Shown: positions 43,601 through 51,520, counted from the first letter of the stretch. The stretch is DNA of 64,000 nt from Allorhodoferax sp032337135 (GCF_032337135.1 NZ_JAVXZZ010000003.1:310001-374000), one strand, 5' to 3'. A program made the numbers and translations. The notes: generated from the letters alone by a model not told the origin.

Positions 43601-43906
43601 AAGGGGACGGCAGCCACCATTGCCGCAGCGGGTATTCCCTGTGCCGTGGTGAACAAGGTCACCGAAGGTCGCCCCAATATCGTGGACATGATCAAGAACG
43701 AGGAAATCGCCATGGTCATCAACACGGTGGAGGAGCGCCGCAACGCCATTGCCGATTCGCGTTACATCCGCACATCGGCCTTGCTGGGCCGCGTGACGAC
43801 CTATACCACCATTGCTGGCGCCGAAGCGGCCGTGGAAGGCATGAAGTACATGGACAAGCTGGATGTCATTTCGGTGCAGGAAATGCACGCACAATTAGCT
43901 GCATAG
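40631..43906 (+). CDS. carB: Carbamoyl-phosphate synthase large subunit
   Basis: This 1091-residue enzyme contains two homologous ATP-grasp synthetase halves (about 1-400 and 555-940), an oligomerisation domain between them and a C-terminal MGS-like allosteric domain (about 945-1091). Each half begins with a GGGPNRIGQGIEFDY-type motif (residues about 12-30 and 570-590), and EMNPRVSRSSALASKATG and EVNPRASRTVPYVSKATG are the matching ATP/metal sites. It assembles carbamoyl phosphate from bicarbonate, ammonia channelled from CarA, and two ATP. Confidence 0.98.
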   Translation: MPKRTDIKSILIIGAGPIVIGQACEFDYSGVQACKALREEGYKVILINSNPATIMTDPATADVTYIEPITWQTVEKIIAKERPDAILPTMGGQTALNCALDLWHNGVLDKYTGSTTGKAVELIGATPEAIDKAEDRLKFKDAMTKIGLGSARSGIAHSMAEAWEVQKRVGFPTVIRPSFTLGGTGGGIAYNSEEFETICKRGLEASPTNELLIEESLVGWKEYEMEVVRDKADNCIIVCSIENLDPMGVHTGDSITVAPAQTLTDKEYQILRNASLAVLREIGVDTGGSNVQFSINPKDGRMIVIEMNPRVSRSSALASKATGFPIAKVAAKLAVGFTLDELKNDITGGATPASFEPSIDYVVTKIPRFAFEKFPTADSRLTTQMKSVGEVMAMGRTFQESFQKALRGLEVGVDGMNEKTQDREVLEKELGEPGPERIWYVGDAFAQGMSVDEVHALTKIDPWFLVQIEQIVKIELEIERLPQPASGSTLDKIDAATLRSLKQKGFSDRRLAKQFKTTEKAVREKRRALGVRPVYKRVDTCAAEFSTNTAYMYSTYEADGAECEAQPTDKKKIMVLGGGPNRIGQGIEFDYCCVHAALAMREDGYETIMVNCNPETVSTDYDTSDRLYFEPLTLEDVLEIVDKEKPVGVIVQYGGQTPLKLALGLEANGVPIIGTSPDMIDAAEDRERFQKLLHDLGLRQPPNATARTEAEALEKAAALGYPLVVRPSYVLGGRAMEIVHEQRDLERYMREAVKVSNDSPVLLDRFLNDAIECDVDCIRDATGATFIGGVMEHIEQAGVHSGDSACSLPPYSLRAETVSELKRQSAAMAGALNVVGLMNVQFAIQQIDGKDVIYVLEVNPRASRTVPYVSKATGVQLAKVAARCMAGQSLASQGITKEVTPPYFSVKEAVFPFVKFPGVDTILGPEMKSTGEVMGVGKTFGEAFVKSQLGAGAKLPRGGKAFISVKPTDKARAVEVARGLVALGFEVIATKGTAATIAAAGIPCAVVNKVTEGRPNIVDMIKNEEIAMVINTVEERRNAIADSRYIRTSALLGRVTTYTTIAGAEAAVEGMKYMDKLDVISVQEMHAQLAA

Positions 43907-43922
43907 TCAGCCTGATTCGCGG

Positions 43923-43928
43923 CATAAT
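43923..43928 (+). promoter_or_regulatory. -10-like box upstream of the greA leader hairpin
   Basis: CATAAT lies 17 bp after the carB stop and about 12 bp before a strong hairpin. A transcript starting near 43935 would enter the hairpin at once. The -35 region is weak. Confidence 0.4.
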
Positions 43929-43939
43929 CCGCTTCCATT

Positions 43940-43975
43940 ACCGCCGTGCGCTTGTGCGCACGGCGGTTTGCTTTT
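43940..43975 (+). terminator. Terminator-like hairpin between carB and greA
   Basis: An 11-bp GC-rich stem, CCGCCGTGCGC (43941-43951) with GCGCACGGCGG (43956-43966), has a 4-nt loop and is followed by TTTGCTTTT. It should end car transcription. Because a -10-like box lies just upstream, it may also act as a leader attenuator for greA. Confidence 0.8.
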
Positions 43976-44007
43976 GTACCGGATCAAGTATTCATTGGAG
44001 TTGAGTT

Positions 44008-44484
44008 GTGGCTACGTTTCCCATTACCAAGCGCGGCGCGGAATTGCTGAAGGCGGAACTGCACCGCCTCAAGACCCAGGACCGTCCCAATGTCATCAAT
44101 GCCATTGCCGAGGCGCGTGCCCAGGGCGACCTGAGTGAGAACGCCGACTATGACGCGGCCAAGGATCGCCAAGCCTTCGTGGAAGGGCGCATCCAGGAAA
44201 TCGAAGGCAAGTTGTCGATTGCCCAGGTCATCGATCCAGCCGACCTCAAGGCCGACGGACGCGTGGTGTTTGGCGCCACCGTGGAATTGGAAGATGAGGA
44301 GTCGGGTGACAAAGTGGTGTACCAGATCGTTGGTGAGGATGAAGCCGACATCAAGCTGGGCCGCGTCAACATCAGCAGCCCCATTGCCCGTGCCCTGATC
44401 GGGAAGTCGGAAGGTGATTCCGCCGATGTGCAGGCCCCAGGTGGAGTCAAGACCTACGAAATCATTGCAGTGTCTTACGTCTGA
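44008..44484 (+). CDS. greA: Transcription elongation factor GreA
   Basis: This 158-residue factor stimulates RNA cleavage by backtracked RNA polymerase. It has the N-terminal coiled coil (about 12-75) carrying ARAQGDLSENADYDAAKDRQ, whose acidic tip enters the polymerase secondary channel, and a C-terminal FKBP-like domain (about 80-158). The start codon is GTG at 44008 with GGAG upstream. A leader of about 70 nt with a strong hairpin precedes it. Confidence 0.97.
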   Translation: MATFPITKRGAELLKAELHRLKTQDRPNVINAIAEARAQGDLSENADYDAAKDRQAFVEGRIQEIEGKLSIAQVIDPADLKADGRVVFGATVELEDEESGDKVVYQIVGEDEADIKLGRVNISSPIARALIGKSEGDSADVQAPGGVKTYEIIAVSYV

Positions 44485-44504
44485 GGCGCAATCAACCTGC
44501 ATGA

Positions 44505-44528
44505 AAAAAGGGGCCGCTGGCCCCTTTG
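44505..44528. terminator. Bidirectional terminator between greA and yhbY
   Basis: AAAGGGGCC (44507-44515) pairs with GGCCCCTTT (44519-44527) around a 3-nt loop, with A-rich sequence on the left and T-rich on the right. It serves the convergent greA and yhbY transcripts. Confidence 0.85.
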
Positions 44529-44559
44529 TTGTCAGTCCACGCGGGACGAGACCTGGTTT

Positions 44560-45039
44560 TCAGGTTTGGCTGCGCTTCTTGACGCTGGGCTTGTTGGCAC
44601 GCACCTTGGCGCGCTTGATGTTGCCACCGGCGGTCAACCGTTGGTTGCCCAATACGCGCAATGTCTTGACTTCGGGACGCTGGCCGGGTTTTTTCGAGAA
44701 CTTCAGTACCTTCACGTCCCGCGGGCCGGGCTTGCGGTCTTCGTCGATGGCGCGGGCTTTCTCGGGGATCGGGCGCCATAGCACGAGCAGCTTGCCGATG
44801 TGCTGGATCGGGGCGGCTCCCAGCTCATCCGAGAGGGATTGAAGCATCTGCTCGCGCTCTGCGCGGTCGTCGTTGAAGACACGGATCTTGATGAGGCCAT
44901 GGGCCTTGAGCGCTGCGTCGATTTCCTTTTTGACGTTGGCGGTGAGCCCATCGGATCCAATCATGACGACGGGATCGAGATGGTGCGCTTCGGCGCGGTG
45001 TTCCTTGCGCTGGGCAGGGGTAAGTTGTATTTGAGCCAT
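44560..45039 (-). CDS. yhbY: YhbY-family (CRM domain) RNA-binding protein
   Basis: This 159-residue protein carries an N-terminal CRM domain of about 95 residues (LTPAQRKEHRAEAHHLDPVVMIGSDGLT and VKKEIDAALKAHGLIKIRV), known for binding pre-50S ribosomal subunits. A basic C-terminal tail of about 60 residues (many Lys and Arg) is longer than in E. coli YhbY. The start has CATAAT exactly six bases upstream and no Shine-Dalgarno sequence. It is divergent from rlmE, and the two -10 boxes overlap. Confidence 0.9.
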   Translation of the reverse strand: MAQIQLTPAQRKEHRAEAHHLDPVVMIGSDGLTANVKKEIDAALKAHGLIKIRVFNDDRAEREQMLQSLSDELGAAPIQHIGKLLVLWRPIPEKARAIDEDRKPGPRDVKVLKFSKKPGQRPEVKTLRVLGNQRLTAGGNIKRAKVRANKPSVKKRSQT

Positions 45040-45051
45040 GGGGGTATTATG
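45037..45051 (-). promoter_or_regulatory. Leaderless-type promoter for yhbY, overlapping the rlmE -10 box
   Basis: On the minus strand CATAAT (45051-45046), six bases, then the ATG at 45039. The same bases read on the plus strand give TATTAT (45045-45050), a suitable -10 for rlmE with a leader of about 14 nt. The two promoters must compete. Confidence 0.5.
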
Positions 45052-45070
45052 GCTTGTCACGGAAAACTGT

Positions 45071-45724
45071 ATGAAATCCAAACCGGGTAGCGGCAAAGTC
45101 AACAAGGCGTGGTTGCATGATCACCTCAACGATCCTTACGTCAAGCAGGCGCAAAAGGATGGCTACAGGGCGCGTGCTGCCTACAAGCTCAAGGAGATCG
45201 ATGAAACTTTCGGCTTGATCCACCCGGGCGATACCGTGGTTGACCTGGGCTGTGCGCCGGGTGCCTGGAGCCAGTATGTGCGGCGCCGGCTGGCGCCCCA
45301 GGGTGCTGCGGTGGGGGCCTTGAACGGGGTGATCGTTGGCTTGGATCTCCTGCCCATGGAGCCGATCGAGGGGGTAGATTTCATCCAAGGCGACTTCCGG
45401 GAGGATGCTGTACTGGCGCAGTTGGAGGCCGCACTGGACGGGAAGGTGGTCGATGTCGTGGTCTCGGACATGGCGCCCAATCTGTCGGGCATTTCCTCCG
45501 CCGACGCGGCGCGGATGGAGCACCTGATCGAGCTCGCCGTGGCCTTTGCCACGGAACATCTCAAGCCCCAGGGTGCCCTGGTGGCCAAGGTGTTCCATGG
45601 TCCCGGCTACAACACCGTGTTTGGCTACTTCAAGCAAGCCTTTCAGACCGTCAAGGTGCACAAGCCCAAGGCATCGCGAGACCGATCGTCGGAAACCTTT
45701 CTGATCGGTTGGGGCCTGAAATAG
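45071..45724 (+). CDS. rlmE: 23S rRNA (uridine-2'-O)-methyltransferase RlmE (FtsJ/RrmJ)
   Basis: This 217-residue SAM-dependent methyltransferase modifies U2552 in the 23S A loop. The SAM motif VVDLGCAPGAWSQYV and the catalytic K-D-K-E tetrad are visible: Lys in RARAAYKLKEID, Asp in VVSDMAPN, Lys in LVAKVFHG and Glu in RSSETFLIG. It lies immediately upstream of ftsH, the arrangement found in most proteobacteria. Confidence 0.96.
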   Translation: MKSKPGSGKVNKAWLHDHLNDPYVKQAQKDGYRARAAYKLKEIDETFGLIHPGDTVVDLGCAPGAWSQYVRRRLAPQGAAVGALNGVIVGLDLLPMEPIEGVDFIQGDFREDAVLAQLEAALDGKVVDVVVSDMAPNLSGISSADAARMEHLIELAVAFATEHLKPQGALVAKVFHGPGYNTVFGYFKQAFQTVKVHKPKASRDRSSETFLIGWGLK

Positions 45725-45847
45725 TGGTTTAGCCCTTTGCCACTTATGGCTGTGGACGCCAGATTTCCGGTTTGTCAAGCTTGAAAGGCCTAAAATGGTG
45801 ACCATATCCGTGGTGCGTGGGTCATTACGTCTTGTCTGGAGCTTGTC

Positions 45848-47755
45848 TTGAACAATCAGTGGTTTTCGAAAATTGCGGTGTGGCTGGTCGTCGCTTTGGT
45901 ACTGTTTACGGTATTCAAGCAGTTTGACCCCCAGGGCGGCTCCAGTGCGGGAACGATCGGGTATTCCGACTTCCTGGAAGAGGTGCGCAACAAGCACATC
46001 AAGAGTGCGGTGATCCAGGAAGGAAACGGCGGCACGGAAATCGTGGCCATCACCACTGAAGACCGCAAGGTGCGCACGACGGCCACCTATCTGGATCGTG
46101 GTCTGGTGGGTGACCTGATCAACAACGGCGTCAAGTTCGACGTCAAGCCGCGCGAAGAAGGCTCTTTGCTCATGACCCTGCTGGTCAGCTGGGGGCCCAT
46201 GCTGTTGCTTATCGGGGTGTGGATCTATTTCATGCGCCAGATGCAGGGCGGTGGCAAAGGCGGCGCTTTCAGTTTTGGCAAGAGCAAGGCCCGGTTGCTG
46301 GATGAAAGCGCCAATCCCGTGACCTTTGCCGACGTTGCCGGATGTGACGAAGCCAAGGAAGAAGTAAAGGAGGTGGTGGACTTCCTGAAGGACCCCAGCA
46401 AATTCCAGAAGCTCGGCGGCCGCATTCCACGTGGTCTGCTGCTGGTGGGGCCTCCTGGCACCGGCAAGACCCTGCTGGCGAAGTCCATTGCCGGTGAAGC
46501 CAAGGTGCCATTCTTCAGCATTTCGGGCTCTGACTTCGTGGAGATGTTCGTGGGTGTCGGTGCCAGCCGTGTGCGCGACATGTTCGAGAACGCCAAGAAA
46601 AACGCGCCTTGCATCATCTTCATCGACGAAATCGACGCCGTCGGTCGCCAGCGCGGCGCGGGTCTGGGTGGTGGCAATGACGAACGCGAGCAAACGCTGA
46701 ACCAGATGCTGGTCGAGATGGACGGTTTCGAGACCAATCTGGGTGTGATCGTGGTGGCGGCCACCAACCGCCCCGACATTCTCGATGCCGCCTTGCTGCG
46801 TCCCGGGCGCTTCGATCGCCAGGTTTATGTGACCCTGCCGGACATCCGTGGCCGCGAGCAGATCCTGAACGTGCACATGCGCAAGATTCCGGTTGGGCAG
46901 GACGTCAGCCCCAGCGTGATTGCCCGTGGAACACCCGGCATGAGCGGTGCCGATCTGGCCAACCTGTGCAACGAAGCCGCCCTGATGGCTGCGCGTCGCA
47001 ACGCCCGCGTGGTGGAAATGCAGGACTTCGAGAAGGCCAAGGACAAGATCCTCATGGGCCCCGAGCGCAAGAGCATGGTCATGCCCGAAGAGGAACGCCG
47101 CAACACGGCCTACCACGAGGCCGGCCACGCGCTGATCGGCAAGCTTTTGCCCAAGTGTGACCCGGTGCACAAGGTCACCATCATTCCCCGTGGCCGTGCG
47201 CTGGGTGTGACCATGAGTTTGCCCGCCCAGGATCGTTACAGCTACGACAAGGACTACATGCTCAACCAGATCAGCATGCTGTTCGGGGGGCGTATCGCCG
47301 AAGAGGTGTTCATGAAGCAGATGACCACCGGTGCCAGCAACGACTTCGAGCGCGCAACGTCCATCGCCCGCGACATGGTCATGCGCTACGGCATGACCGA
47401 TGCACTCGGGCCGATGGTATACGCCGAGAACGAAGGCGAAGTGTTTTTGGGGCGCAGCGTCACCAAGACCACCCACATGAGCGAGCAGACCATGCAGAAG
47501 GTGGACGCCGAAGTGCGCCGCATCATCGACGAGCAGTACAAGCTGGCACGTGACCTGATCGAAGAGCACAGCGACAAGATGCACGCCATGGCCAAGGCGT
47601 TGCTGGAGTGGGAAACCATCGATGGAGATCAGCTTGATGACATCATGGCTGGCAAGGATCCGCGACCACCCAAGGACGGTGTCCTGAAGGCGCCGAACTC
47701 GGGCGGCGGTGGCGCACCGACGGTCGGCCCCACGCCGACACCCACGGTTGCGTAA
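45848..47755 (+). CDS. ftsH: ATP-dependent zinc metalloprotease FtsH
   Basis: This 635-residue membrane protease degrades misfolded membrane proteins and regulators. Two N-terminal membrane helices (about 7-23 and 105-123) flank a periplasmic loop. The AAA domain has Walker A GPPGTGKT near residue 200, IIFIDEIDAVGRQRG and the arginine-finger region RPGRFDRQ. The M41 peptidase domain has HEAGH near 422-426. The start codon is TTG at 45848, with GGAG about 7 nt upstream. The tail is Gly/Pro/Thr-rich. A TAAAAT -10-like box lies near 45791. Confidence 0.97.
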   Translation: MNNQWFSKIAVWLVVALVLFTVFKQFDPQGGSSAGTIGYSDFLEEVRNKHIKSAVIQEGNGGTEIVAITTEDRKVRTTATYLDRGLVGDLINNGVKFDVKPREEGSLLMTLLVSWGPMLLLIGVWIYFMRQMQGGGKGGAFSFGKSKARLLDESANPVTFADVAGCDEAKEEVKEVVDFLKDPSKFQKLGGRIPRGLLLVGPPGTGKTLLAKSIAGEAKVPFFSISGSDFVEMFVGVGASRVRDMFENAKKNAPCIIFIDEIDAVGRQRGAGLGGGNDEREQTLNQMLVEMDGFETNLGVIVVAATNRPDILDAALLRPGRFDRQVYVTLPDIRGREQILNVHMRKIPVGQDVSPSVIARGTPGMSGADLANLCNEAALMAARRNARVVEMQDFEKAKDKILMGPERKSMVMPEEERRNTAYHEAGHALIGKLLPKCDPVHKVTIIPRGRALGVTMSLPAQDRYSYDKDYMLNQISMLFGGRIAEEVFMKQMTTGASNDFERATSIARDMVMRYGMTDALGPMVYAENEGEVFLGRSVTKTTHMSEQTMQKVDAEVRRIIDEQYKLARDLIEEHSDKMHAMAKALLEWETIDGDQLDDIMAGKDPRPPKDGVLKAPNSGGGGAPTVGPTPTPTVA

Positions 47756-47775
47756 TCGTTCACAAATTGCCAATG

Positions 47776-47803
47776 ACGGAGTCTTCGGACTCCGTTTTTC
47801 TTT
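47776..47803 (+). terminator. Intrinsic terminator after ftsH
   Basis: ACGGAGTC (47776-47783), a TTCG tetraloop and GACTCCGT (47788-47795), followed by TTTTCTTT. It lies between ftsH and folP, so folP needs its own promoter or readthrough. Confidence 0.92.
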
Positions 47804-47820
47804 GTACCATCGACCACACC

Positions 47821-48699
47821 ATGATCTGGACCACTTCGCGTTTTTCCATCGATCTCGCGCAACCGCGTGTGATGGGTATCGTCAACGTGACGCCGGATTC
47901 GTTTTCGGATGGTGGCCAGTTTGCCAGCACGTCTGCGGCCCTTCAGCATTGTGAAGACCTGGTGGCCCAAGGGGCTGACATTCTGGACATTGGCGGTGAG
48001 TCCACCCGGCCGAATGCGCAAGCAGTACCACTCGCAGAGGAACTGGCACGCGTTGTGCCGGTGATCCGCCACGCGGTCACCCTGGGTGTTCCGGTTTCGG
48101 TCGATACCTACAAACCAGCGGTGATGCAGGCGGCGTTGGACCTCGGGGCGGACATCGTCAACGACATATGGGCCTTGCGATGGCAGGGGGAGGACGGGTT
48201 ACGAGGCGACGAGGTGGTTGTGCGGCATGGTCGCTGCGGCGTTTGCCTGACGCACATGCACCGCGAGCCGGCCACCATGCAGGTGGCACCGATGGAAGGC
48301 GATGTGGTGCCCCAGGTGCTATCGTTTTTGAAGCTGCACGCGCAGCATTTGCATGGGTTGGGTGTCGATTTGTCACGCATCGTGGTCGACCCGGGGATTG
48401 GGTTCGGCAAGACGGTGGAACAGAATTTCCGTCTGCTGGCCCGACAGGAAGAGCTGCTGCATCTCGGCTATGCCGTGTTGGCGGGGTGGTCGCGCAAGTC
48501 GTCGCTGGCGGCGGTGACGCAGACATCGCTGAGTCAGGCAGCAATGCTGGATCGGCAGGATCGCATGGTTCCCAGCGTGGCGGCCGCTCTGCTTGCCGTG
48601 GAACGTGGCGCCCGCATCGTGCGGGTACACGATGTGAAAGAGACCGTGCAGGCCCTCAAGGTATGGCGTGCCATGCAAGGCGCCTGCAGCAACGAATAG
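47821..48699 (+). CDS. folP: Dihydropteroate synthase
   Basis: This 292-residue TIM-barrel enzyme condenses p-aminobenzoate with hydroxymethyl-dihydropterin diphosphate in folate synthesis. Signatures are MGIVNVTPDSFSDGG (diphosphate loop), DILDIGGESTRPNA and GIGFGKTVEQNF. The start is ATG at 47821 (MIWTTSRF); TACCAT lies 10 nt upstream, so the leader may be very short. It precedes glmM by 16 bp, as in E. coli, and the two probably share a transcript. Confidence 0.96.
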   Translation: MIWTTSRFSIDLAQPRVMGIVNVTPDSFSDGGQFASTSAALQHCEDLVAQGADILDIGGESTRPNAQAVPLAEELARVVPVIRHAVTLGVPVSVDTYKPAVMQAALDLGADIVNDIWALRWQGEDGLRGDEVVVRHGRCGVCLTHMHREPATMQVAPMEGDVVPQVLSFLKLHAQHLHGLGVDLSRIVVDPGIGFGKTVEQNFRLLARQEELLHLGYAVLAGWSRKSSLAAVTQTSLSQAAMLDRQDRMVPSVAAALLAVERGARIVRVHDVKETVQALKVWRAMQGACSNE

Positions 48700-48715
48700 G
48701 AAGAGGAGTCAAGAC

Positions 48716-50050
48716 ATGTCACGCAAGTATTTCGGCACCGACGGCATCCGTGGCACGGTGGGCCAGGTGCCCATCACCCCTGATTTCGTCCTGCGCCTGG
48801 CCCACGCGGTGGGGCAGGTGCTGCGGCGCACCGATGACCGCCCGACAGTATTGATCGGAAAAGACACGCGTATCTCCGGTTACATGCTGGAAAGCGCGCT
48901 CGAGAGCGGCTTCAATTCGGCGGGGGTGGACGTCGTCCTGCTGGGGCCGGTACCGACACCGGCCGTGGCCTACCTGACCCGGGCCCAGCGTGCTTCTCTG
49001 GGTGTGGTGATCAGTGCCAGCCACAACCCGTTTGCCGACAATGGCATCAAGTTCTTCAGTGCCCAAGGCACCAAGCTGCCCGATGAGTGGGAGCTGGATG
49101 TCGAGGCCATGCTCGAAAAGGTGCCGGAATGGGTGGAGTCTGCCCGATTGGGGCGCTCTCGGCGACTGGACGACGCGACCGGGCGTTACATCGAGTTCTG
49201 CAAGAGCACGTTTCCGAACGACCTGTCGCTGCGCGGCCTGCGCATCGTGGTCGATGCGGCCCATGGTGCCGCCTACCAAGTTGCGCCGAAGGTGTTCCAT
49301 GAGCTGGGCGCCGAAGTGGTGCCCATCGGGTGCAGCCCCGACGGACTGAACATTAACCGCGATGTCGGCGCCACGCATCCCAAGGCGCTGGTCGACGCGG
49401 TCAAGTTGCATCGGGCCGACTATGGCATTGCACTGGACGGTGACGCCGACCGCCTGCAGCTGGTTGACGCGAATGGCCGCCTGTTCAACGGCGACGAAAT
49501 CCTGTACCTGCTGGTCAAGGACCGTCTGGACCGCTCGCCTGGATCTGTACCGGGCGCCGTGGGCACCCTGATGACCAACATGGCGGTAGAGGTTGCGCTG
49601 AAGGCCGATGGAGTGGATTTCGTGCGCGCCAAGGTGGGGGACCGATATGTCCTGGAAGAGCTGGACAAGCGGCGCTGGCTGCTCGGGGGAGAGGGGTCGG
49701 GCCACCTGCTGGTGCTGGACAAGCAGACGACTGGGGATGGCATGGTGTCGGCCCTGCAGGTGCTCAGTGCCTGCCTGCGCCACGGCAAGTCCTTGGCCGC
49801 CATGCTCGCCGACCTGAACCTGTTCCCGCAGACCCTGATCAATGTGCGTCTGCGTCCAGGGCAAGACTGGAAGTCGAATGCAGCCATGGCAGAGGCAACG
49901 CAAGCCGTGGAGGCAGAACTCGGTGCCGAAGGCAGGGTACTGATCCGTGCCAGCGGCACCGAGCCCCTGGTGCGTGTCATGGTCGAAGCCCGCGACGCCG
50001 TCCAGGCGCGCCGTTGCGCCCAGCGAATTGCCGATACCTTGGCCGCATGA
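48716..50050 (+). CDS. glmM: Phosphoglucosamine mutase
   Basis: This 444-residue enzyme converts glucosamine-6-phosphate to glucosamine-1-phosphate for UDP-GlcNAc and hence the cell wall. The phosphoserine active site ISASHNPFADNGIKFF (Ser about 102), the metal loop DGDADRLQL and the phosphate-binding RASGTEPLVRVM are intact. AGAGGAG lies 7 nt before the ATG. The stop overlaps the following GNAT gene. Confidence 0.97.
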   Translation: MSRKYFGTDGIRGTVGQVPITPDFVLRLAHAVGQVLRRTDDRPTVLIGKDTRISGYMLESALESGFNSAGVDVVLLGPVPTPAVAYLTRAQRASLGVVISASHNPFADNGIKFFSAQGTKLPDEWELDVEAMLEKVPEWVESARLGRSRRLDDATGRYIEFCKSTFPNDLSLRGLRIVVDAAHGAAYQVAPKVFHELGAEVVPIGCSPDGLNINRDVGATHPKALVDAVKLHRADYGIALDGDADRLQLVDANGRLFNGDEILYLLVKDRLDRSPGSVPGAVGTLMTNMAVEVALKADGVDFVRAKVGDRYVLEELDKRRWLLGGEGSGHLLVLDKQTTGDGMVSALQVLSACLRHGKSLAAMLADLNLFPQTLINVRLRPGQDWKSNAAMAEATQAVEAELGAEGRVLIRASGTEPLVRVMVEARDAVQARRCAQRIADTLAA

Positions 50051-50535
50051 GTGCTGCGCTGGATGTCCGCTTGGTGGATTACCACCGAAGCGATGATGCG
50101 AATGCACTGGTGGCCATGCTCGACGCCTACGCCCGTGACCCCATGGGCGGCGGCGAGCCCCTGAGCGCCCACGCGCGCGCCAATGTGGTCGGCTCCCTGG
50201 CCTCGATGCCCCATGCCTTTTCCGTCTTGGCGTTCGATGGTGGAGCAGCCGTCGGGTTCGCGAATTGCTTCGAAGGCTTTTCGACATTCGCGTGCCGCCC
50301 CTTGGTCAACATCCATGACTTTGCCGTGTTGGCATCGTCGCGCGGTCGCGGTGTCGGGCAGGCATTGATGGCCTGCATCGAGGAGGAAGCGCGGCGCCGT
50401 GGCGCCTGCAAGCTGACCCTTGAAGTGCTGCAGGGCAACCGTGCCGCTTACCAGCTGTACCAACGCTTGGGGTTTGCCAACTACCAGCTCGATCCGGCGA
50501 TGGGGCACGCCGAGTTTTTGCAGAAGTACCTCTGA
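50047..50535 (+). CDS. GNAT family N-acetyltransferase
   Basis: This 162-residue single-domain acetyltransferase has the acetyl-CoA pyrophosphate-binding loop SSRGRGVGQALM (R/Q-x2-G-x-G/A) and the C-terminal LEVLQGNRAAYQLYQRLGF. Its ATG overlaps the glmM stop (ATGA), so it is translated with glmM. The substrate is unknown; a link with amino sugars is only suggested by position. Confidence 0.9.
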   Translation: MSAALDVRLVDYHRSDDANALVAMLDAYARDPMGGGEPLSAHARANVVGSLASMPHAFSVLAFDGGAAVGFANCFEGFSTFACRPLVNIHDFAVLASSRGRGVGQALMACIEEEARRRGACKLTLEVLQGNRAAYQLYQRLGFANYQLDPAMGHAEFLQKYL

Positions 50536-50618
50536 TCGCACTTTCATCGGAATTGAACTGGGTCAATTCGCACTGCAATTAGCCCGGCAGGAAGGCTGCC
50601 AATGCATGTCTTGGTTTC

Positions 50619-50633
50619 TAGAATCCAGGCATG
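50619..50633 (+). promoter_or_regulatory. Leaderless-type promoter of the NorE/NorF-like cluster
   Basis: TAGAAT (50619-50624), six bases (CCAGGC), then the ATG at 50631. No Shine-Dalgarno sequence at usual distance. Confidence 0.45.
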
Positions 50634-50939
50634 CATGCTTCAGTGGAAGTTTCACCGCGTCGCCGCCTGCAGGGGCTCGATTGGGTTCTGTTGCGCCTGA
50701 TGCCCGTTCTCGGCTTTGCGGCCTTGTTGATTCCGCTGGCAGGCGTTCTGGCCAACCGCGGATTGCGTGCGGCAGGCGTGGCGCAGGCACGCCTTGAGGT
50801 AATGGAATTCTGGTGGATGGGGGCCACGGTGGTGTACTGGTCGGTCTTCATGACCGCCCTCGTGGGCTGCTCCATTGCCTGGGCATTCCGTTACGGTCGG
50901 CGCTGGCTGTTCACACCACCTTCTGACGAGTCCCGATGA
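50631..50939 (+). CDS. Small membrane protein upstream of the NorE-like gene
   Basis: The gene encodes 102 residues with two predicted membrane helices (about 23-41 and 63-86) and a short basic N-terminus. I recognise no family. The stop overlaps the ATG of the NorE-like gene, so it is part of the same operon. It may be an accessory subunit of the oxidase-type complex suggested by the next two genes. Confidence 0.65.
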   Translation: MHASVEVSPRRRLQGLDWVLLRLMPVLGFAALLIPLAGVLANRGLRAAGVAQARLEVMEFWWMGATVVYWSVFMTALVGCSIAWAFRYGRRWLFTPPSDESR

Positions 50940-51511
50940 CACGGCATTCTGCAGCCGAGCCCCGGCTGGCCGGGGATCTGGCCGTGTGGCTCATCATCTG
51001 TGCCGAAATGCTGGCCTTCGGCATCCTCTTCCTGAGCTATGCGGGGGCACGGGCCATCGACGTGACCGGCTTCAATGCCGCCCAATCCACCTTGAGCTTG
51101 CACAGCGGTGCCTTGAACACCGTGTTGCTGATCCTGGGCAGCTGGTGTGTGGCGCGCGGTGTGCAGGCGGTACGCCAAGACGCGGTACCGGGAGGCACGC
51201 GCTGGCTGCTGGGGGCCATGGCGTGCGGCGCGGGCTTTCTGTTGACCAAGTCACTGGAGTTTTCCGACAAGTTCGCCCACGGCTACGACCTGTCGACCAA
51301 CACCTTCTACATGTTCTACTTCCTGCTCACGGGGTTCCACTACCTGCACGTGGTGGTGGCCATGGTGTTCCTGGGCATCCTGTGGGTACGTACACGCCAG
51401 GGCCACTATGGCGCGCACGACACCCATGCGCTGGAGAGCGGAGCGGCGTTCTGGCACATGGTTGATCTGCTCTGGATCATCCTGTTTCCCCTGGTCTATG
51501 TGCTGCGTTAG
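50936..51511 (+). CDS. Cytochrome c oxidase subunit III/NorE-like protein
   Basis: This 191-residue membrane protein has about five helices and resembles the subunit III family. Visible are VWLIICAEMLAFGILFLSYA, a conserved Glu in KSLEFSDKF and FHYLHVVVAMVFLGILWV, ending WHMVDLLWIILFPLVYVLR. The short form lacking the first two helices of CoxC is typical of NorE, which is linked to nitric oxide reductase. No catalytic norB, norC or cox gene is in this window, so its partner must be encoded elsewhere. Confidence 0.85.
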   Translation: MTRHSAAEPRLAGDLAVWLIICAEMLAFGILFLSYAGARAIDVTGFNAAQSTLSLHSGALNTVLLILGSWCVARGVQAVRQDAVPGGTRWLLGAMACGAGFLLTKSLEFSDKFAHGYDLSTNTFYMFYFLLTGFHYLHVVVAMVFLGILWVRTRQGHYGAHDTHALESGAAFWHMVDLLWIILFPLVYVLR

Positions 51512-51520
51512 GAGTCTTGC

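Noticed and set aside
45047..47773. A 908-codon open frame antisense to ftsH and rlmE
   Set aside because: It is His/Val/Leu-rich and mirrors the codons of two clearly conserved genes. Long antisense frames are expected in GC-rich DNA with strong third-position bias.
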